Positions 58,255 through 64,000 of a DNA stretch of 64,000 nucleotides are shown here, piece by piece. Each line of letters starts with the position of its first letter. The first letter of the stretch is position 1. The DNA is from Spinacia oleracea (lineage: Eukaryota > Streptophyta > Magnoliopsida > Caryophyllales > Amaranthaceae). The DNA lies in the NCBI RefSeq assembly GCF_020520425.1, contig NC_079488.1, positions 20,276,247 to 20,340,246 on the forward strand, written 5' to 3'. The notes beneath the pieces are model-generated. The model was not told the DNA's origin. It ran no database searches and saw only the letters and a list, made by a program, of their open reading frames with translations. The position numbers and the translations under genes were made by a program.

Positions 58255-58770
58255 TCAATAGTTACTAAATCCTTGACTTTTAATGGCTTTTTCAGCAGCC
58301 ATTGATTCATCAAAAAGAGCTAAAAATGCATCATACTTAAATTTCAAATAAGCTTGATCAATAGCAGATTGATGAGATCCTTTAGTACCCAACGGAGGTT
58401 TAGTAACCAATGAAACTTTAGGTCCTTGAACCTTAGGTCCAACTTGAGTAATTTTTTCAGCCTGAATAGATCCTTCAACTTTAGGTACTACTTGAATAAT
58501 TTCTGAAGCATGAATAGGTCCTTGAACTTTAGCTTCAGTACAAGATGGAGCTTTAGTAACCATCGGTGATGGTGAAAGTCCCAAGTCAAATGCATTCCTG
58601 ATATCATACTCATATCTCTGCTTATCCTCTTTTGCTTTAGTAGCCGATGTTCCTTTAGTAGCCGATGGTGCTTTAGTAGCCGATGGTGCTTTAACTTTGG
58701 TACATGCATCGGTTTTAGTACTTCCATGAACATATGAATCATTTGAGGTTTCATTTGTTGAATTGTTTTC
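58255..58770 (-). CDS. Putative last exon of the FAR1 gene with Ulp1-related segment
   Basis: An open 516-nt exon with a TTTTAG acceptor just before 58770, in phase 0 with the exon ending at 58852. It encodes three KAPSATK-like units (58638-58700), then EDKQRYEYDIRNAFDLGLSP, which matches exon 18 of the Ulp1-like gene. Repeats of the type VQGPIHASEI / VEGSIQAEKI follow, and a C-terminal helix ends FDESMAAEKAIKSQGFSNY. No enzymatic domain. Confidence 0.5.
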   Translation of the reverse strand, partial: ENNSTNETSNDSYVHGSTKTDACTKVKAPSATKAPSATKGTSATKAKEDKQRYEYDIRNAFDLGLSPSPMVTKAPSCTEAKVQGPIHASEIIQVVPKVEGSIQAEKITQVGPKVQGPKVSLVTKPPLGTKGSHQSAIDQAYLKFKYDAFLALFDESMAAEKAIKSQGFSNY

Positions 58771-61524
58771 CTAAAATTGACACAAAATGTAAAGACATTC
58801 AAAAACAGAAATTTAAATATTCATTTTAAAGAATTAAATATTAATATTTACCTTATCCGATGATTCTACATTTTTATCAACATCAGCACCTCTTCTAAAA
58901 TATTGGAGCTGGCTTCGGAAAAGAAGCATCAACCTGAAATAATATAGTGATCATTTATCAGATAATAATGTTAATATATTTATAACTAAATGTTCAAACT
59001 TTGCAAGGAAATCAACCTAAAATAGTGAAGGATCTAGTACAACTAGATTAGATGAGTCATTAAGAGAATTAGAGAAAATCACAGGGGCACCAACTTCATC
59101 CAACTCCAGCAAAAACCAAGCAAAAAAAAAAAAAGAAAAAAAGAATGTTCAATTAGTTATGAGCAAATGATCAATTTATAAAACAAATATGTTCAATATT
59201 AATAAATATTTACCATGACTGCAGATTTAGCCTTAAACCTTGTTGCACCTGTAAATTTTGCTTTTCTCTTCCTCCAATTCCCTTTAGCTTTATTGTAGAT
59301 TTTCTCAACTGTACTCTTCAATCTGTCATTCCTCTCACCTTTTTTCCTTAAATTCTGTGGGTTTTTTTACTAAGGGCACAAAGATATCTTCACCCACTTT
59401 AGGATCAGAAAAATCAATAGTACCCCTAATACTCTCCACTTTTTCTTTTAAAAGACCAAAGGCAGAATCAACCTCAGCCCTAGCTTAAAGAGAATCTTGA
59501 CTAGACATAACAAGCTTAACAAAATTCCTAAGGGTTTGTGCCCTCCAAACAGAAGCCGCAACTATATTGGACTTTTCACCATCATCTTCAACCAAATGAC
59601 TGCACATAGCCGCTTTTGTCCACCTCTTCAATATATAGAGATTGGGAATCTCTGGGACACAATGCACATGATAAACACGAAGCGCATGAGAACATAAAAA
59701 ACCCATTTCAGTAAAGTACTGACAAGTACAATCCACTGAAAAAGTCTCGTGGTTAAACTGAACTTCATGTTTAATCAAGTCTTTTTTAGGCCTCCACACA
59801 TAATAACTTTTCTCTGTAGCTGTGTTTCCGCGTTTTTCTTCTTGAGAACATGCCATCCCTTTAAGAAATTGTTCTTCAAACAAAACATATGCTTCTATAG
59901 TGTAAATCTTTCTCGCATGAAGAAGAATTCCGCAATTTGCAGCTGCAACTTCTGGTCTACCTTTCCAATTTCTGTATTCATGACCATTCTCTTTGCTCCT
60001 CCACTCAGAAATAACATCCAAAAAAACATGATAAAAATCACATAACCCTTGTGTCTTATCAAGTCGATGGGAAACTGACTTGTTGGTAGTTTCACAACGC
60101 TGTGATGATAACACACCACCAGACCAATAGTTCTTAGAATAAGCAGGACACCACATCTCTCTGATTGTATATAAATTCTTCAACCATGGATTTTCAACGC
60201 ATTTATAGTGAGTCAACATTCTGAAAAACAAAATGTTCAATATAAACATCAAATTTGTTCATCAGAATATACCTATTTGTTCAGAGTCAGAAAAAGCATA
60301 TAACTTAGTATTTACATGAAATACTAAAATGTTCATTTCTTTATAAGTAGATATTCACAAGGTTACAAGTACATATTATTTATTAATTTGAAGTAAATAA
60401 GTAATCCAAATTAATTACCTTGGCCAATGATATTCAAATTCAGCAGCAGTTTCACAATACTTCAGAAGATAATTGAATATGTCAGAAAAACCATCTAAAG
60501 CTCTATATTGCCCAATATGCTTCTTTGAATTCTCCCCAATATGCCACGTACATAATCTATGTCTAGCATCTGGAAAAACATTCCTTATCCCGGCAACAAC
60601 GGATGGAGCTTGGTCTGTCATAATGGTTATTGGGGGATTTCCACCCATTGATGTAAGGAAAGTTTGAAAAAGCCAATTAAAAGATTCTGTTTTTTCATTG
60701 ATAACAAAACCCATTCCAAACATAACATTATTAGAATGATGGTTCATACCAACAAAAGGAGCACAAATCATATCATATTTATTGGTCCTATAAGTAGTAT
60801 CAAAAATTAATAAATCCCCAAAATAATCATAATCTCTCTTCATCCTACCATTACGCCAAAAGAAACTTAAAAGTCCGTCTTCTTCACTAAGCTCAAAGTC
60901 ATAATAAAAAACCTTCTTCACTGGAATTTCTCTGAGCAAAATACTTGATTAACTGATGACAGTCATGACCTTCAAGTTTATTGGCTTTTGCACGTGATAA
61001 AGCATTATAAGTATCACTAGCTGTAAAACCGACCATAGGTGATCCGCCTACTTCTTTCCTCAAAACCCTCAAGGTATCAGACACTTTAACACCACTAGCT
61101 TTTAAAGTAGACATAAAGTAAAGAGCCTCCTTACTAACCTTCCTTTGTGATCTTATCAAATGCCTCTTATTTAGAGGAACCATAGCATGATTATGAATCA
61201 TATTATGATTCACAACCGTCCACACACCATCCTTACCAATAGAAAACTGAACAAAAGCAGTACACCCAGTACGCGTATCCAATCTAGCATAAGACCTTGT
61301 TCTCTTCCTTTTTTCATCTTTAACCCCTTCGCAGCTACACAAGAACCGTTTCATAGTATAAAGTTCACTGTTTTGACGCTTCCGACCTTTCCCAACCCTA
61401 GTACCAAAACCTTTACTAAAAGCATATTCATTATACAAATCATAAGCTTCGTCTTCATTTTTAGCTTCCTTCATCATTAACATAGATTCTGACCCTTCAA
61501 CAAAAAGACTTACTTCCTTATTCA
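58255..61524 (-). pseudogene. FAR1/FHY3-type MULE transposase, frameshifted, 5' part outside window
   Basis: Exon 61524-60419 begins mid-gene (acceptor CAG, phase 1) with the FAR1 DNA-binding region (AYDLYNEYAFSKGFGTR, CSCEGVKDEKRK, DTRTGCTAFVQF). It then enters the MULE transposase core (FDTTYRTN, TDQAPSVVAG, CTWHIGENSKKHI). Exon 60220 onward continues in phase and holds the SWIM finger (CTCQYFTEMGFLCSHALRV). Lesions: a one-base frame change near 60930-60945 within KYFAQ/REIPV; an in-frame TAA at 59485-59487 with the frame open beyond it; and a further frame change near 59350 before a basic tail (RKKGERNDRLK). Small exons at 59017 and upstream, 58933-58852 and 58770-58255 follow; the last codes for KAPSATK repeats and the Ulp1-related segment. 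Clearly a decayed transposase. Confidence 0.85.
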
Positions 61525-61604
61525 CTGCAAATGGAAGAAATGGTCAATGTTAAAATAGTGATTGTTCAATGTTAATATAGTGAATGATCAATTTCAATAA
61601 TAAC
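61525..61604. other. FAR1 intron, left part
   Basis: Intron sequence upstream (on the minus strand) of the FAR1 exon, with two ATGTTAA/GTTCAATGTTAA words, ending at the MITE target TA. Confidence 0.5.
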
Positions 61605-61606
61605 TA

Positions 61607-62035
61607 CTCCCTCCATTTCTTTTTGATGTATCCATTTGGAATCTGGTGTGATTTTTAAGAAAATTGGAATATTGGTTTGTATGGATATAAGTGTAATAAT
61701 TGGGTGTAAGAGAAATGATTGGGTGTAAGAGATTATAATAAATAAAGGAGTGAGAAAATAATAAAGAAATAAGGTAAGAGAGAGGAGTGATAATGATGGG
61801 TGATAAAGGAGGTGAGAGAGTGAGTATATGGGGAAGGGAAAAGAATTAAATATTATGGGTGGGGAAAATTAGGTGGGAATATGGGTAGAATCTTTAGGTA
61901 TTTTGGTAATTAGATAGAAATGTAAGGGTATTTTAGGATAAAATGTATGTCCAAAAATAGAATAGATTCTAAATGGATACAACAATATGAAATGCTTAAA
62001 ATAGAAACGGATACAACAAAAAGAAACGGAGGGAG
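61607..62035. mobile_element. Stowaway-like MITE (429 bp)
   Basis: CTCCCTCCATTTCTTTTTG at the left and inverted CTCCCTCCGTTTCTTTTTG at the right, with TA on both sides (61605-61606 and 62036-62037). Subterminal 'gtatccatttgga' and its inverted copy agree. It lies in a FAR1-gene intron and has no ORF. Confidence 0.85.
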
Positions 62036-62037
62036 TA

Positions 62038-62563
62038 ACATTTTGAAATTTGAAATGTTCAATATCCTTAAATAAAATGTTCAATATTAAAATAGTAATG
62101 TTAAAAATATTAAAATAGAATGTCCATTGTTTAAATAGGTGTTGTTCAATGTACTTAAATAAAATGTTCATTACGAACATAGGTAATATTCAAAATCATT
62201 AAATAAAATGTTCATTTTAAAATATTAATAAAGATAAAATACTTGAATAAAATGTTCATTGTAACATAGGTAATGATCAATAACTCTTAATAGAAAGTTC
62301 AACATAATACAATAGAATGTTCATTATCTAAATAAAAAAGATACAATATATTTCAATGCAATGTTCATTACTAATATACGTAACATTCAAAGTCATTAAA
62401 TAAAATGTTCATTATTATTGTAGACAATGTTCAATTTCCTTGAACTGAATATTCATAATTTGTTAAGAATGTCATAACTAAACAATGAACAATTTTTTCT
62501 TTTGGGACAGAACAATTCAAAAATTCATAACATAATATGTATTTTATCAAAATATATAATGTT
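62038..62563 (+). repeat. ATGTTCA(A/T) word array
   Basis: About ten exact ATGTTCA words in 525 bp (62055, 62079, 62163, 62207, 62250, 62317, 62361, 62405, 62426 among others) and no TGAACAT that I can see. Each is followed by A/T-rich spacer ('aatattaaaatag', 'attattattgtag'). The gene on this side runs on the minus strand, yet the word keeps its plus-strand orientation. Confidence 0.8.
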
Positions 62564-63980
62564 TGACAAGGCTGTCGCGTGCCTATCAAAAATAACCTAA
62601 CTAGACCTCCTAACTATGTAGTCGGGCAAGTAAGGGTCGAATCCCAAGAGACTAATGTATTAAAAACTAGCTAAACTGACTTGAATTAATACTAAGTGAG
62701 TAACCAAACAACGATTTAGAACGGATAATTAAACTAATTCTAGCTAAAAACGTAATTAATAATAATACTAAAGTCAAGGATTAAAAACACATAGAGTTAA
62801 GCATCACCACTAGCATAATCAATGTAAAGATAAATTCCTACCCCAAACTAATTAAATAAATATTCACGAGTAAAGGTAAACCTTAAATAATACCATAAAC
62901 CTCTCCCGAGTATCAATGGCTTCCCTAATATGCAATCAAGACCTACTCCCGTGGAATCATGCAAATAAAAGACATTAAACTCAATACCGTAATTTCCTAA
63001 CAATCCCTTCTACCTACTCCCGTGGAGAAATTCATGTCCTTAATTGAAATATTCAAATCCGTCAAAACCCAACTCCCGTTACGATAAAGACAATGGAATG
63101 ATAACAATACTAATTATCGCTAATCTAGTATTGAAGATTGTACAATCAATTAAGCAAGAACAATTAAATAATTAAATTGGGGATTTAAGGGAATAAATCA
63201 TACATCAATCATGACTAGGGTTTACCTAACCCTAGATTATAAATCTACTCACACATATTAATATTAATTAAACAAACTAAATAATATATTAAGGAGAACA
63301 TAACTAATGATAATAGACGATATAAGCGAAAGCAACAACACTTGTTAATTAAGCTTTGAATTGAATGATAATTTTGTTTCAAAAACCAAGAAACAAGGTC
63401 AAACTTACGTAATTGAACCAAAATAAGACTCCAAGCTCACAACTCACGTCAATCTACGAAAAATAATCAAACAATGAAAAAATGCAGTACACCCTCGCTA
63501 GCATTCTGATAAAAATCGACGGAAGAAGATTTAGGTATTCTATACTACTTGTATTTATACCTAGGCATAATAAGAAGTATACTAGTTATTAAACTCTAAT
63601 AATTAGCTCATTAAACATTCAATACGGGACCGAGAGAAGGCTGCCACGGCTCGGGTGTGGGATGTAAAGTAGGCCACGGGTACGCCGTGGTATTGGCTGC
63701 CCGGTGTTCTTGTATTTGTCTTGAACTCTTGTTTATAACACAATGTAAACACCTTGTAAACGTGGGTGGCTCATAGACATCGTACACTCGTACTCACTCT
63801 ACCAACATCTTCTATGAGGTCTACCAACTTGAGTTATTTCCTACAAAACAAAATAAAACAAACACAGGAGAGAAACATCAAAAATAACGAATAATAGCAC
63901 TTTAAGATTAAAATATGAAAGAAATATGACAGACAATGGACTAATATGGCACATAAAATGCGTATATTATTGTGTTATCA
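62564..63980. mobile_element. Solo LTR (1417 bp) with TSD ATGTT
   Basis: It starts TGACAAGGCTGTCGCGTG and ends GTGTTATCA, and ATGTT lies directly on both sides (62559-62563 and 63981-63985). It has no coding region. The TSD cuts one ATGTTCA word, and the ATGTTCATAAG sequence resumes after it. Strand and superfamily could not be fixed. Confidence 0.8.
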
Positions 63981-64000
63981 ATGTTCATAAGATCTGAGCT
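63981..64000 (+). other. Giant MULE sequence resumes at window end
   Basis: ATGTTCATAAGATCT shows that the host element continues past the solo LTR and past the end of the window. Confidence 0.6.

Overview
This window is plant nuclear DNA, most likely from the Amaranthaceae and possibly spinach. That guess rests on GT-AG split genes, a low-GC repeat-rich background, and LTR sequences that resemble ones I remember from spinach. It is an inference, not something proven here.

Left part (1-22.3 kb). Bases 1-3399 hold two copies of one Ty1/copia-type LTR facing each other, with a CACTA transposon end between them. A quiet spacer leads to two intact-looking host genes that converge tail to tail. 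The first (6188-19234, +) has 12 exons, and every junction stays in frame to give about 1866 aa. It has an EMB8-like alpha/beta-hydrolase region at the N-terminus, a long acidic repeat-rich middle, and a CPBP/CAAX-protease-like membrane domain at the C-terminus. The second (19681-22096, -) is a two-exon type I pectin methylesterase of 588 aa with a PMEI pro-domain and the usual catalytic motifs.

Right part (about 22.5 kb to beyond 64 kb). One very large Mutator-like (MULE) element seems to fill the rest. A + strand gene of about 24 exons (22934-57552) ends in a C48/Ulp1 SUMO-protease domain. A - strand gene (58255-61524 and beyond the window) encodes a FAR1/MULE transposase. The two genes converge and share a related protein segment. 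Their introns and spacers are packed with a one-sided word, ATGTTCA(A/T). Both genes carry lesions in this copy. This Ulp1 + FAR1 element is the best candidate for an unusual system in the window.

Nested insertions. A TIR-bounded 22.8 kb block (24200-47030) sits in an intron of the Ulp1 gene. It contains LINE remnants, a MITE, a non-autonomous hAT with an 8-bp TSD, two short MULEs each with a perfect 9-bp TSD (one carries a SWIM/CCHC transposase tail and a GRF zinc-finger ORF), Stowaway-like MITEs, and a 7.97-kb copia element with 651-bp LTRs and a 5-bp TSD. Two solo LTRs (52841-54271 and 62564-63980) and another MITE (61607-62035) also hit the giant element. All coordinates were derived by reading the sequence; no database or program was run.
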